Assembly: GCF_013359865.1 (NCBI RefSeq)
Contig: NZ_JABMCE010000062.1
Span: 31,888-95,887, forward strand
From: Curtobacterium pusillum
GTDB taxonomy: Bacteria > Actinomycetota > Actinomycetes > Actinomycetales > Microbacteriaceae
Length of the DNA stretch: 64,000 bases
Direction of reading: 5' to 3'
Positions 27,500 to 35,393 of the stretch are shown here, one piece after another. The stretch's first letter is position 1. The number at the start of each line of letters is the position of its first letter. Below the pieces are notes generated by a model. The model searched no databases. It saw only the letters and a list, made by a program, of their open reading frames with translations, and had not been told where the DNA came from. The position numbers and the translations under genes are program-made.

Positions 27500-28081
27500 A
27501 TGCAGAACGTCACGGGCGTCCGGGCGGTTTCAGCGGCAGCAGTCGCCGCGGCGCTCGTGTTCGGCTTGCGCGGGCTGGTCGGGGCCGTGGTGCTCCTGCA
27601 GTGGGACCCTCCCGAGGCGGCGCTGCTCGTCGGCACGGTGGTCGGCGGCATCGGCGCAGCGGTCGTGTTCGTCGCAGCGATGCAGGCGCGAGATCGTCGG
27701 GCGCTCGCGATCGGCGTCTCCACGCTCGCGTTCGCACTCGCCTGGGGGATCCCCGGTCCGATCGGCTCGGTGCTGTACGTCATCGCCCAAGGCGCGCTCA
27801 TCGCCTTCGGCGTGCTCACGCTCCGGAGCGCGCGTGGGGTGCAGCGGGCGTTCGGCTGGATCGTGGCCGTCGCGGCCGCACTGTGGTTCGTCGTCGACCT
27901 GCTGGCGCAGACGGGGGCGTACCTCGCGCTGTCACAGGAGGCGCTCGGCCTCGTCCTCTCGATCCCCGGGCTGCTGCAGGCGGTCGCGTACTTCGCGGCG
28001 GCGGTCCTCGTCGCCGTGCCCCTGCTCGAACCGGTCGGCCGCGGCCTCGGTGCGCTCTGGTCCTCCGCCGAGGTCCGCTGA
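27500..28081 (+). CDS. Six-helix membrane protein of unknown function (193 aa)
   Basis: Nearly all of the sequence is membrane helix (AAAVAAALVFGLRGLVGAVV, VVGGIGAAVVFVAAMQARD, SIPGLLQAVAYFAAAVLVAV). ATG 27500 follows TACCGT by 7 nt, a leaderless promoter, and is divergent from the sensor kinase, so the kinase-regulator pair may control it. Such divergent membrane genes are often targets of envelope-stress systems. No family recognised. Confidence 0.75.
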   Translation: MQNVTGVRAVSAAAVAAALVFGLRGLVGAVVLLQWDPPEAALLVGTVVGGIGAAVVFVAAMQARDRRALAIGVSTLAFALAWGIPGPIGSVLYVIAQGALIAFGVLTLRSARGVQRAFGWIVAVAAALWFVVDLLAQTGAYLALSQEALGLVLSIPGLLQAVAYFAAAVLVAVPLLEPVGRGLGALWSSAEVR

Positions 28082-28135
28082 CGCTCCTGGAGACGGGTGT
28101 CGCGTCTTCCGGACGACGTGTGCCACGCTGACGAC

Positions 28136-28768
28136 ATGCGGCACACACCCCACTTCCTGATGACCGACGTCGACGAGGTGAAACGCCTCGTCGACGGCAA
28201 TCCGTGGGCCACCATCGTGTCGCACACCGGAGCCGGCCTCGTCGCGTCGCACTACCCGTTCCTCCTCGACACGTCGGGCGCCGACGACCACGAGATCGTC
28301 CTCGTCTCGCACGTCGGCCGCCCCGACGAGGTCGCCCACGAGCTGGGGCGGCACGAGGTGCTCGTCGTGTTCCAGGGACCGCACGGCTACGTCTCCCCCG
28401 CCTGGTACCCGCCGGAGCAGTTCGTCCCCACCTGGAACCACGTCACGGCGCACTGCTGGGGCACGCCGGAGATCCTGTCCGACGAGGAGAACTTCCGGGT
28501 GCTCGGCGAACTCGTCGACCACTTCGAGCGGGCCATGCCGTCGCCGATCTCGCTCGAGGTCGACGAGGAGACCGCCCGGCGCACGGCGAAGGGCACCGTC
28601 GGGATCCGCATCCGGGTCACCCGGTTCGACGCCCGCGCGAAGCTCTCGCAGAACAAGGCCCCCGAGGTGGTGGAACGCATCATCGCGGGCCTCCGCTCGG
28701 ACGGGCCGTACGCGTCGCCGGCGCTCGCCGACGAGATGGAGCGAGCACACGGCCTGGAGGAACGGTGA
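28136..28768 (+). CDS. FMN-binding negative transcriptional regulator (PaiB-like)
   Basis: 210-aa PaiB family protein. Start MRHTPHFLMTDVDEVKRLVD and motifs ASHYPFLLD, VFQGPHGYVSPAWYP and VPTWNHVTAHCWG are those of PaiB, a split-barrel flavin-binding protein that in Bacillus lowers protease and sporulation gene expression. A weak box CACGCT is 6 nt before the ATG. It overlaps the following amidohydrolase gene (GTGA), so the two share a transcript; the link in function is unclear. Confidence 0.88.
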   Translation: MRHTPHFLMTDVDEVKRLVDGNPWATIVSHTGAGLVASHYPFLLDTSGADDHEIVLVSHVGRPDEVAHELGRHEVLVVFQGPHGYVSPAWYPPEQFVPTWNHVTAHCWGTPEILSDEENFRVLGELVDHFERAMPSPISLEVDEETARRTAKGTVGIRIRVTRFDARAKLSQNKAPEVVERIIAGLRSDGPYASPALADEMERAHGLEER

Positions 28769-30252
28769 CGGAGGTCCTGCTCCGCACCGTCCGCCGGGTG
28801 GGTACGTCCGGCGCCCCCTCCGACGTGGCCGTCGTCGACGGGCGCATCGCGGCGATCGCGCCCGCCGGCACGCTCGACCCGGCGGACGCCGACACCGAGG
28901 TCGTGGAGGCGGCGGGCGCATGGCTCGCGCCCGGCCTCGTCGACCACCACGTGCACTTCGACCAGTGGGCCCTCGTCCGCCGCCGTGTCGACGTCTCCGC
29001 CTGCGACTCGGCCGAGGCGACCGCCGGCCTCCTGGGGCAGGTGGCTCGCACGGGCGTCGCGGACCGCGTCCTCGTCGGCCACGGCTACCGCGACGGGATG
29101 TGGCCCCGCCCTGCACGACGCGAGCTGCTCGACCAGGCCGCGCCGGGCCTCCCGACCGTCGTCATCAGCGGCGACCTGCACGCCGTGTGGTGCAACACTG
29201 CGGCCCTCGCGCACTTCTCCGGACTCGTCGGCCGGCCCCTCGTCGCTGGCGAGGACGGGGTCCTGCGCGAGCAGGACGCGTTCGACGTGACCGGCGCGCT
29301 GTCCCGCGTCCCCGACGACGTGCTCGACGGGTACGTCGCCGACGCCGTCGAGGCGGCGAGCGCCCGCGGCGTGACGCGGGTCGTCGACCTCGAGATGGTG
29401 TTCGGCCTCGACCGGTGGACCCGACGCGTGCACGCCGGGATCGACGGGCTCCGCGTCGACTCGGGCGTCTACCCGGGCGACCTCGACGATGTGATCGCGC
29501 GTGGGCTCCGCACGGGCGACGTGGTCGAGGGCACCCGCGGGCTCCTCCGGATGGGGCCGTTCAAGGTGATCACCGACGGGTCGCTCGGTACCCGGACCGC
29601 CGCGGTGTCCGACGCGTACGACGAGCTCGGCGGGCACGGGCTGCTCACGTGGCCGCCCGAGGAGGTCGTTCCGACGGTCCGTCGCGCGGTCGACGCCGGA
29701 CTCGTGCCGGCGATCCACGCGATCGGCGACCGGGCGAACACCCTCGCGCTCGACGTGTTCGAAGCGGTCGGCACACGAGGCACGATCGAGCACGCGCAGC
29801 TGCTCGATCGTGCCGACCTCGAGCGGTTCGCGAGGCTCGGGGTGGCGGCGTCCGTGCAGCCCGAACACGCCATGGACGATCGGGACATCGCGGACCGCTA
29901 CTGGGCCGGCCGCACCGACCGGGCGTTCGCGTTCGCGTCGCTCGACCGCGCGGGCGCCCGGCTGCTCCTCGGGTCGGACGCTCCCGTGGCCCCGCTCGAC
30001 CCCTGGATCTCGATGGCGGCGGCGGTCGGACGCGATCGCGACGGGCGGCCGGCGTGGCACCCCGCCGAACGGATCCGGGCGCTGACCGCCTGGCAGGGCT
30101 CGACGGACGGCCGGGTCGGGGTCGCCGTCGGTGACGTCGCGGACCTGGTGCTCGTGGAGTCGGACCCGCTGGCCGCGTCGTCGGGTTCCCTGCGCGGCAT
30201 GCGCGTGCTGGCGACGGCGATCGCGGGGCAGTTCACGTACCGCGACCTCTGA
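28765..30252 (+). CDS. Amidohydrolase family protein (YtcJ-like)
   Basis: 495-aa metal-dependent hydrolase of the amidohydrolase 3 group. Metal ligands HHVHFD (after the first beta sandwich), IHAIGDRAN and the aspartate in LLLGSDAPVAPLDPW are present; ITDGSLGTRTAA is typical of YtcJ. Members open amide or formamide bonds of varied small molecules, so the substrate cannot be named. Cytoplasmic. GTG start overlapping paiB, with GGAGGAA upstream. Confidence 0.88.
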   Translation: MTEVLLRTVRRVGTSGAPSDVAVVDGRIAAIAPAGTLDPADADTEVVEAAGAWLAPGLVDHHVHFDQWALVRRRVDVSACDSAEATAGLLGQVARTGVADRVLVGHGYRDGMWPRPARRELLDQAAPGLPTVVISGDLHAVWCNTAALAHFSGLVGRPLVAGEDGVLREQDAFDVTGALSRVPDDVLDGYVADAVEAASARGVTRVVDLEMVFGLDRWTRRVHAGIDGLRVDSGVYPGDLDDVIARGLRTGDVVEGTRGLLRMGPFKVITDGSLGTRTAAVSDAYDELGGHGLLTWPPEEVVPTVRRAVDAGLVPAIHAIGDRANTLALDVFEAVGTRGTIEHAQLLDRADLERFARLGVAASVQPEHAMDDRDIADRYWAGRTDRAFAFASLDRAGARLLLGSDAPVAPLDPWISMAAAVGRDRDGRPAWHPAERIRALTAWQGSTDGRVGVAVGDVADLVLVESDPLAASSGSLRGMRVLATAIAGQFTYRDL

Positions 30253-30259
30253 TCACCGG

Positions 30260-31237
30260 CTACTTCTGGTCCTTCGGGCACCAGTAGAGCTTCCGGCCGG
30301 CCATCTCCGCCATCCGGATCTCGGTGCCGCACACCCGGCAGGGCTCACCCGCACGGTGGTACACCCAGTGCCGGTCGTCGCGCGAGGCCATCGCAGCCTT
30401 GTACTCGTCCGCCGGCAGGTCGTCCATGGTCATCATCTGGCCGATCCGGACACCGTCGTGCAGGAGCTTCGACCAGTCCGCCCACAGCGCCTTCGCCTGC
30501 TTCACGGTGATCTTCTTGCCCGGCTTGTACGGGTCGATGCGCTGCCGGAAGAGCAGCTCGGCACGGTAGACGTTCCCGATGCCGGACACCACGGCCTGGT
30601 CCATGAGCAACTGACCGATCGCGACGTTCCGGCTGCGGACGTTGTCGACGAAGGCCTGCTCGGCCTCGGGACCGTCGTCGTTCATCGGGTCGGGGCCGAG
30701 CTTGTCGAGCGCCTTCTGGACCCCGGCGGGGTCCTCGACGACGCACGCGGTCGGGCCCCGGAGGTCCGCGACGGCGTCCTCGGTCAGGATCCGCACCCGG
30801 ACCTGACCGACGGGGTCCGGCGGGAACGACTCGATGGGGTCCTCGAGCTTCTCCTGCTCGGCCATCCGGTACCGGGCACGTCGGGGCGCGCCGATGCTCC
30901 TCAGTGAGTCCTCACCCGCGGCGTCCTGCAGTTCCGTTCCGCGCTGGTTCGTCTGGCCCATCCGACCGTTCGCGCTGCGCATCGTCGCATCGGTGGAGAT
31001 GTCGCCCGCAAAGTCCCACGCGCCGTACAGCCCGAGGTGCACGCGGAGGAACTGGTCGCCCTCGAACTCGAGGAACATCTGCTTGCCGACCGCCCGGGCC
31101 GCGATCATCTTCGTGCCGTCGAGCTTCGCGGCACCGGCTGCGAACCGACCCTGCGGACTCGACACCTCGCAGACGTGCCCGACGAAGTGCAGGGCGAACT
31201 GGCGGGCGATGCGGTGGACGGAGTGACCCTCGGGCAT
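30260..31237 (-). CDS. DNA glycosylase/AP lyase, Fpg/Nei family (Nei2-like)
   Basis: 325-aa base-excision repair enzyme. The N-terminus MPEGHSVHR gives the catalytic proline and glutamate of the Nei branch; the H2TH domain holds VVSGIGNVYRAELLF. The C-terminal zinc ribbon reads CRVCGTEI ... YWCPKDQK: the fourth cysteine is replaced by aspartate, so zinc binding may be weak or use another ligand. Removes oxidised pyrimidines. It follows rpiB by 36 nt on the same strand, an order seen in other Microbacteriaceae as far as I recall. Confidence 0.93.
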   Translation of the reverse strand: MPEGHSVHRIARQFALHFVGHVCEVSSPQGRFAAGAAKLDGTKMIAARAVGKQMFLEFEGDQFLRVHLGLYGAWDFAGDISTDATMRSANGRMGQTNQRGTELQDAAGEDSLRSIGAPRRARYRMAEQEKLEDPIESFPPDPVGQVRVRILTEDAVADLRGPTACVVEDPAGVQKALDKLGPDPMNDDGPEAEQAFVDNVRSRNVAIGQLLMDQAVVSGIGNVYRAELLFRQRIDPYKPGKKITVKQAKALWADWSKLLHDGVRIGQMMTMDDLPADEYKAAMASRDDRHWVYHRAGEPCRVCGTEIRMAEMAGRKLYWCPKDQK

Positions 31238-31273
31238 GCTCTCGTTGTACTCGGTACCTCTGACGGACTTCGG

Positions 31274-31762
31274 TTACGCGTCGATCTGCTTGCCGGCGAT
31301 CAGGCCGGTCGTCTCGTACTCGGCGAGCTGCGCGATGCGACGGGCGTGCCGTTCCTCGCCGGAGAAGGGCTCGGCGATGAAGAGGTCCACGAAACGGATC
31401 GCCTCGTCCTCGGTGTGCTGGCGCGCCCCGATCGAGATGACGTTGGCGTCGTTGTGCTGCCGGGCGAGGAGCGCGGTGGACTCGTTCCACACGAGCACCG
31501 CCCGGATGCCCTCGACTTTGTTCGCAGCGATCTGCTCGCCGTTGCCGGAACCGCCGAACACGACGCCGAGGGCCTCGACGCCCGCGCGCTGGTCCACCAC
31601 GACGGCGTGGGCGGCGTTGATGCAGAACGAGGGGTAGTCGTCGAGCGCGTCGTACTCGGTCGGACCATGGTCCACCACCTCGTGTCCCGCTTCCGTGAGG
31701 TGCGTTGCGAGGGTCTTGTTGAACTCGAGGCCGGCGTGGTCCGTTCCGAGGTGGATGCGCAT
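31274..31762 (-). CDS. rpiB: Ribose-5-phosphate isomerase B
   Basis: 162-aa enzyme of the pentose phosphate pathway that interconverts ribose-5- and ribulose-5-phosphate. Start MRIHLGTDHAGLEFN; the active-site loop GVVFGGSGNGEQ and HNDANVISIGARQ fit the actinobacterial RpiB group. TAGGAT lies 7 nt before ATG 31762, a leaderless promoter. Confidence 0.96.
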   Translation of the reverse strand: MRIHLGTDHAGLEFNKTLATHLTEAGHEVVDHGPTEYDALDDYPSFCINAAHAVVVDQRAGVEALGVVFGGSGNGEQIAANKVEGIRAVLVWNESTALLARQHNDANVISIGARQHTEDEAIRFVDLFIAEPFSGEERHARRIAQLAEYETTGLIAGKQIDA

Positions 31763-31784
31763 GGCACCGATCCTATTCCTGCGA

Positions 31785-32426
31785 CTACTGGCCCCGGACC
31801 ACCACGACGACGTACCGTGTGGGGTCCTCGCCCGGGTTCCGGTAGACGACGTCGGCCGGCTCACCGAGCTCGATCCGGTCCCCCGCCGCGAGCCGCGTCG
31901 GCTCACCGCCGACGACGACTTCGAGCACGCCGTCGACGACCCAGATGCAGTGCCGCAGGAACGCGTAGGCGGACGCCGGGTAGGCAACTTCGCGGCCTGC
32001 CGGGAGGCGCACCTCGGTGACGTCCGCGGGGAAGGCCGCGCTCGAGACGGGACGGCGCCGGTACCCGGTCTCGGGATCGGTCCAGGAGTCGGCGGTCGCG
32101 CCGCGTTGGACGCCGCGCGCCTCGTCGGGGTCGGCTCCCCTGGGCACCTCGTGGTCGAGCGCCTCGTCGAGGAGCTGCGAGACGGTGAGACCGAACGCCC
32201 CGGACAGCCGCCCGAGGATCGTCGCCGTCGGGCTGGACACGCCACGCTCGACGCGGTTGATCATGGCCCGGGAGACGCCGGACTCCTCGGCGAGCTCGGT
32301 GAGGCTCCACTTCCGCTCGGTGCGCAGCCGCTGCAGGCGCTCCCCGAGCCGCCGCTGATCGGCGTCGTCGCTGTCCTCAGCCCCGGTTTCGGCTTCCGGG
32401 CGAGCATCGTCTACGATCTGAGACAT
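31785..32426 (-). CDS. Helix-turn-helix regulator with cupin domain
   Basis: 213-aa regulator: XRE-type HTH (about residues 24-80; SLTELAEESGVSRAMINRVE, GVSSPT) followed by a C-terminal cupin (WVVDGVLEVVVGGEPTRLAA). Such proteins often control acetyltransferases or amine and amino acid use. ATG 32426 follows TATGCT by 6 nt; this box lies inside the divergent GNAT gene and the two ATGs overlap by two bases, so the two genes can hardly be regulated apart. Likely controls itself and the GNAT gene. Confidence 0.9.
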   Translation of the reverse strand: MSQIVDDARPEAETGAEDSDDADQRRLGERLQRLRTERKWSLTELAEESGVSRAMINRVERGVSSPTATILGRLSGAFGLTVSQLLDEALDHEVPRGADPDEARGVQRGATADSWTDPETGYRRRPVSSAAFPADVTEVRLPAGREVAYPASAYAFLRHCIWVVDGVLEVVVGGEPTRLAAGDRIELGEPADVVYRNPGEDPTRYVVVVVRGQ

Positions 32427-32438
32427 GGCGACAGCATA
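32412..32438. promoter_or_regulatory. Face-to-face leaderless promoters with overlapping start codons
   Basis: Plus-strand box TACGAT (32412-32417) serves the GNAT ATG at 32425; minus-strand box TATGCT (32433-32438) serves the HTH ATG at 32426. Each -10 box lies inside the coding part of the other gene, and the ATGs share two base pairs. Confidence 0.7.
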
Positions 32439-32952
32439 TGCGACGAACTCGGGGGCTCCGGTCACCGTGCGGGACTGCGAGTCACGGGACCTCGACGTCG
32501 TCCACGCGCTGCACGTCGACGCGGTCCTGCACTCCACCGCCATCTGGCAGGAGGAGCCGCACCCGCGCTCGTACTTCGACGGCTGGCTCGCCGAGCGGCG
32601 TGCCGACGGGTACCCCGTGATCGTGGCCGAGATCGACGGGCGCGTCGCCGGCTACGCCTCGTACTCGCAGTGGCGCCCGCACCAGGGGTACCGGCTGACC
32701 GTCGAGCACAGCGTCTACGTCGTCGAGGAGTTCCGCGGCCGAGGCGTCGCGACCGCCCTGATGAACGCCCTGGTCTCACGTGCGAAGGACGAGGGCCGGC
32801 ACGTGATGATCGCGGGGATCTGCAGCACCAACACGGGGTCGATCGGCCTGCACGAGCGCCTCGGGTTCACCACCGTCGCGGTCGTGCCCGAGGTCGGCCG
32901 CAAGTTCGGCCGGTGGCTGGACCTGACGCTGATGCGGCTCCCGCTCGCCTGA
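32425..32952 (+). CDS. GNAT N-acetyltransferase (phosphinothricin acetyltransferase-like)
   Basis: 175-aa acetyl-CoA-dependent acetyltransferase. The acetyl-CoA loop is EEFRGRGVATALMNALV; STNTGSIGLHERLGFTTVAV and GRKFGRWLDLTLM are typical of the PAT/MddA group, which acetylate phosphinothricin, methionine sulfone or similar amines. ATG 32425 has a TACGAT box 7 nt upstream; an internal GTG (32467) is a possible shorter start. Native substrate unknown. Confidence 0.9.
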   Translation: MATAYATNSGAPVTVRDCESRDLDVVHALHVDAVLHSTAIWQEEPHPRSYFDGWLAERRADGYPVIVAEIDGRVAGYASYSQWRPHQGYRLTVEHSVYVVEEFRGRGVATALMNALVSRAKDEGRHVMIAGICSTNTGSIGLHERLGFTTVAVVPEVGRKFGRWLDLTLMRLPLA

Positions 32953-32985
32953 TCGTCGGCCCGGTCGTACCCCGGTCGTCCGCGC

Positions 32986-34050
32986 TCACTCCTCGTCCGG
33001 CATCGGGACCTCGAGCGGCGGGGGCGATGGGCGGAACCGTGGTGCGGTGTCGCCGTGCGCGACGGGACGGTGGTCGGAGAACCACGCGTACGCGACCGCT
33101 TCGTCGGGTTCGGCCGGGCTCTCGTCGAGGCAGTCGTTGCAGCGCGCGTGCCAGCCGTCGTCGTCGTGCCATCGGTGCGGGTGCCCCTTCGCGACCCAGT
33201 CCGGCGACCACTTCACATCGAAGGCGTACACGATCTCGGCGGCGATGCCCCACGCCACGCTCTTGAGCACCTTCTCGTCGATGCCGGCGTCCCAGGCGAG
33301 CTGGCCGTACCGGAGTTCGGTGAAGACGTTGTCCGCGAGCAGCTCGTGGTTCTTGTCGTCCCAGCCGTCGCTCGCAGAGCGCACGACGACGGAAGGCGTG
33401 TTCGCGGCGATCGTCGGCGTGACGTCGCTCGCTTGGTCGGTCCGGGCAGCGTCGGCGCTGTGCGTCCGCGCGTACCGCTCGCCCTCCGTCGTGTTCATCA
33501 GCCACACGGAGTTCGCGAGGTCGTCGTCGGATTCGCCGGCATCGGGCGCACTGACGTAGCGACCACGGACGGTCGCGATCCGGTCCGCGACGTTCCGCTC
33601 GGGTTCGACGAACGCGAGTTCCGAACCGGCACGGACGAACAGCCCGCTCGTCAGCAGGCCCCGGCGGATGCCGACCTCGACGGAGCGCAACGCCATCGCC
33701 CGGGCTCGGGTGCCGTCGGGTTCGTGGTCGGTCCGCGCCATGCGGTGCAGCGCGCGGAGGTCGGTCGCGCAGCCGTTCCGGTTGAACTCCGTGAGGTCCA
33801 GCAGTAGCTGCTCTTCGGGAGTCCGCGGCGCTGGCTCGGTGCTCGGCGCCAGGCCGGTGTCCTGCCGGACACTGCGGCGCTGCACCCTGGGGTCCTCGGC
33901 GTCGACGTGCGGGATGACGTCGATGTACGCCTCGTGGCCGGGGAGCGGCTCCCGCATCGCGGCCACGGAGCCGTCAGGCATCGCGCGGACCTCTTCCGCG
34001 GGGAACGGGACGTACTCGAGGCGGGCGTCAGACAACGATCTCATCTCCAT
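32986..34050 (-). CDS. Unrecognised 354-aa protein, last gene of a three-gene operon
   Basis: Soluble, acidic, no signal peptide or membrane helix. Three zones: a proline/acid-rich start (to about residue 85), a helical middle (LDLTEFNRNGCATDLRALHR), and a C-terminal part with tryptophans and a Cys/His cluster (HPHRWHDDDGWHARCNDCLD) that could bind metal. The start is set at ATG 34050; 34044 and TTG 34035 are also possible. All overlap the gene before, so the products are probably coupled. I cannot assign a family. The context with a WXG100-sized helical protein hints at a secretion-linked or toxin-like module, but no toxin motif is seen. Confidence 0.6.
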   Translation of the reverse strand: MEMRSLSDARLEYVPFPAEEVRAMPDGSVAAMREPLPGHEAYIDVIPHVDAEDPRVQRRSVRQDTGLAPSTEPAPRTPEEQLLLDLTEFNRNGCATDLRALHRMARTDHEPDGTRARAMALRSVEVGIRRGLLTSGLFVRAGSELAFVEPERNVADRIATVRGRYVSAPDAGESDDDLANSVWLMNTTEGERYARTHSADAARTDQASDVTPTIAANTPSVVVRSASDGWDDKNHELLADNVFTELRYGQLAWDAGIDEKVLKSVAWGIAAEIVYAFDVKWSPDWVAKGHPHRWHDDDGWHARCNDCLDESPAEPDEAVAYAWFSDHRPVAHGDTAPRFRPSPPPLEVPMPDEE

Positions 34051-34174
34051 GCTCTTCGATGACGTTCCCGTCCTCGTCCCAGATCCCGCTTCGGTGAGCG
34101 ACCACTTCTTCACCCGCTGCTGTTCGTCGGTCGCGTTCCACTTCGAAGGCACGATCACCGAGCTCCGTGTCCAT
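34028..34174 (-). CDS. Small acidic protein (48 aa), middle gene of the operon
   Basis: Reads MDTELGDRAFEVERDRRTAA and ends IEEHGDEIVV. The ATG overlaps the stop of the gene before by one base (TGATG), and its own end overlaps the 354-aa gene by about 20 nt. Both overlaps argue for a real, coupled gene. No motif recognised; could be a chaperone or antitoxin-like partner, which is speculation. Confidence 0.5.
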   Translation of the reverse strand: MDTELGDRAFEVERDRRTAAGEEVVAHRSGIWDEDGNVIEEHGDEIVV

Positions 34175-34425
34175 CAAGTAGCACGGCCAGAACGGGACTT
34201 CGGCGTGCCGACCTTCGCCGCGGTCCCCGCGCACGCCTCGCCGAACGACGTGAGCGCTGCGGCGACGTCAGGCGATCCGTCCGCAGCGGCGGCGAGCGCT
34301 TCGAGTGCCGCGCTCAGCGAAGCTGCGTGCTCTGCGACATCGGACGCAGCGGCACGAACGTGCGCAACCGTCTGCTCGGACGCGCCGCGGTCCACGCGGT
34401 ACGACTCCCCCATCGAGCTCCCCAT
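34174..34425 (-). CDS. Alanine-rich helical small protein (83 aa), WXG100-sized
   Basis: After MGSSMGESYRVDRG come two helices rich in alanine and valine (TVAHVRAAASDVAEHAASLS and SPDVAAALTSFGEACAGTAA) separated by an AAADGSP turn. Size and helix-turn-helix layout recall ESX/WXG100 proteins of type VII secretion, but the turn lacks WXG, so this is only a resemblance. Starts ATG 34425 or 34413 (the latter with GGGGAG 4 nt upstream). First of three overlapping genes. Confidence 0.55.
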   Translation of the reverse strand: MGSSMGESYRVDRGASEQTVAHVRAAASDVAEHAASLSAALEALAAAADGSPDVAAALTSFGEACAGTAAKVGTPKSRSGRAT

Positions 34426-34463
34426 CCCCTGATACTTCACCGGCTGGTCGCGACCATAGCAGG

Positions 34464-34503
34464 GACGGGAGGCACGGTGCCAGCCCGCACCGCGCCTCCA
34501 GTC
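34464..34503. repeat. REP-like palindrome (GGAGGCGCGG family)
   Basis: Arms 34464-34480 (GACGGGAGGCACGGTGC) and 34487-34503 (GCACCGCGCCTCCAGTC), upstream of the three-gene operon. A second copy follows 85 bp on. Confidence 0.75.
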
Positions 34504-34586
34504 CGCATGTGGCGGTGCGACGCATGATCGCGCCACGTTGCATGCCTGCAAAACGGGGCGCAACGCCCGCAACGGCGCGCGACTGT

Positions 34587-34630
34587 CGGACGGGAGGCGC
34601 GGGGCCGGCCCGCACCGCGCCTCCGGTCCG
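34587..34630. repeat. REP-like palindrome directly after a stop codon
   Basis: Arms run inward from CGGACGGGAGGCGCGG (34587) and CCGCGCCTCCGGTCCG (to 34630). It touches the stop codon of the nitroreductase-like gene (34631-34633, minus strand), the place expected for a terminator or mRNA 3'-end guard. Confidence 0.8.
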
Positions 34631-35272
34631 TCAGGCAGTGGTGTCGAAGATCGGACCGACCGTGCGCGAGCGCTTGAGTTCGAAGAAGCCCGGGTACTTC
34701 GCGACGGCGACGACGCCGTCCCACAGGTCGAGGGCTTCTTGCCCCTTCGGAGCCGGGGAGATGACCGGGCCGAAGAACGCGGTGCCCTCGACCGCGATGA
34801 CGGGCGTACCGACGTCCTGACCGACGCGCTCGATGCCGTCCTGGTGACTCGCGCGGACGGCCTGGTCGACCTCGTCCGTCCAGGCGTAGTCGAGCAGATC
34901 GGCGTCGAGCCCGAGCTCGGCGAGGACCGCGGGGACGACCTGCGCGGGGTCCTTCTCCTGGCGGTGGTGGATGTGTTCGCCGAGCGCGTCGTAGAGCGGC
35001 TTCACGATGTCCTGGCCGAGGCGGAGGCGCGCCGCCGTGACGATGCGCGGGTAGATCTGCCCGGCCTCGGTGCGCTTCCGGTAGTCCTCGGGGATGTCCT
35101 GGTCCTCGTTGAGGACGAACAGGCTCATGACCTTCCAGGTCACGTCGAGGTCGCGGTGCTCGGCCACGTCGCCGACCCAGCGGCTCGTCATCCAGGCCCA
35201 CGGGCAGTTCGGGTCGAACCAGAACTCCACAGCGGTGCGCTCGGTCGTCTTGTCCACAGTCGTGTCCGTCAC
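34631..35272 (-). CDS. DsbA-family protein, mycothiol-dependent nitroreductase (Rv2466c) type
   Basis: 213-aa thioredoxin-fold protein. The active-site stretch EFWFDPNCPWAWMTSRW aligns with the CPWC of mycobacterial Rv2466c, but the second cysteine is alanine, so it would work with a single thiol (mycothiol supplying the other). The helical insert and C-terminal GTPVIAVEGTAFFGPVI fit the family. Rv2466c reduces nitro compounds with mycothiol. GTG 35272 follows TACGCT by 6 nt (leaderless). Divergent from pepN. Confidence 0.88.
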   Translation of the reverse strand: MTDTTVDKTTERTAVEFWFDPNCPWAWMTSRWVGDVAEHRDLDVTWKVMSLFVLNEDQDIPEDYRKRTEAGQIYPRIVTAARLRLGQDIVKPLYDALGEHIHHRQEKDPAQVVPAVLAELGLDADLLDYAWTDEVDQAVRASHQDGIERVGQDVGTPVIAVEGTAFFGPVISPAPKGQEALDLWDGVVAVAKYPGFFELKRSRTVGPIFDTTA

Positions 35273-35393
35273 GGTGCGAGCGTACGCCCGCTCGCTAGGC
35301 TGGAACCCACCGTCCCGCCGGTGCACGACGCTGTGCCGGGACTCACCCACGCGGACAACGACCGTCCGCGTCAACCGCGAAGATGGAGCGTCC

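Noticed and set aside
34174..34425. True ESX/WXG100 secretion substrate
   Set aside because: Size and helices fit, but there is no WXG turn and no EccC/EccD-type gene in the window, so only a resemblance is reported.
35279..35296. Further unit of the 57-kb palindrome array in the pepN promoter region
   Set aside because: It shares only CGAGCGGGCG and can be explained by the promoter boxes there; no second arm is found.
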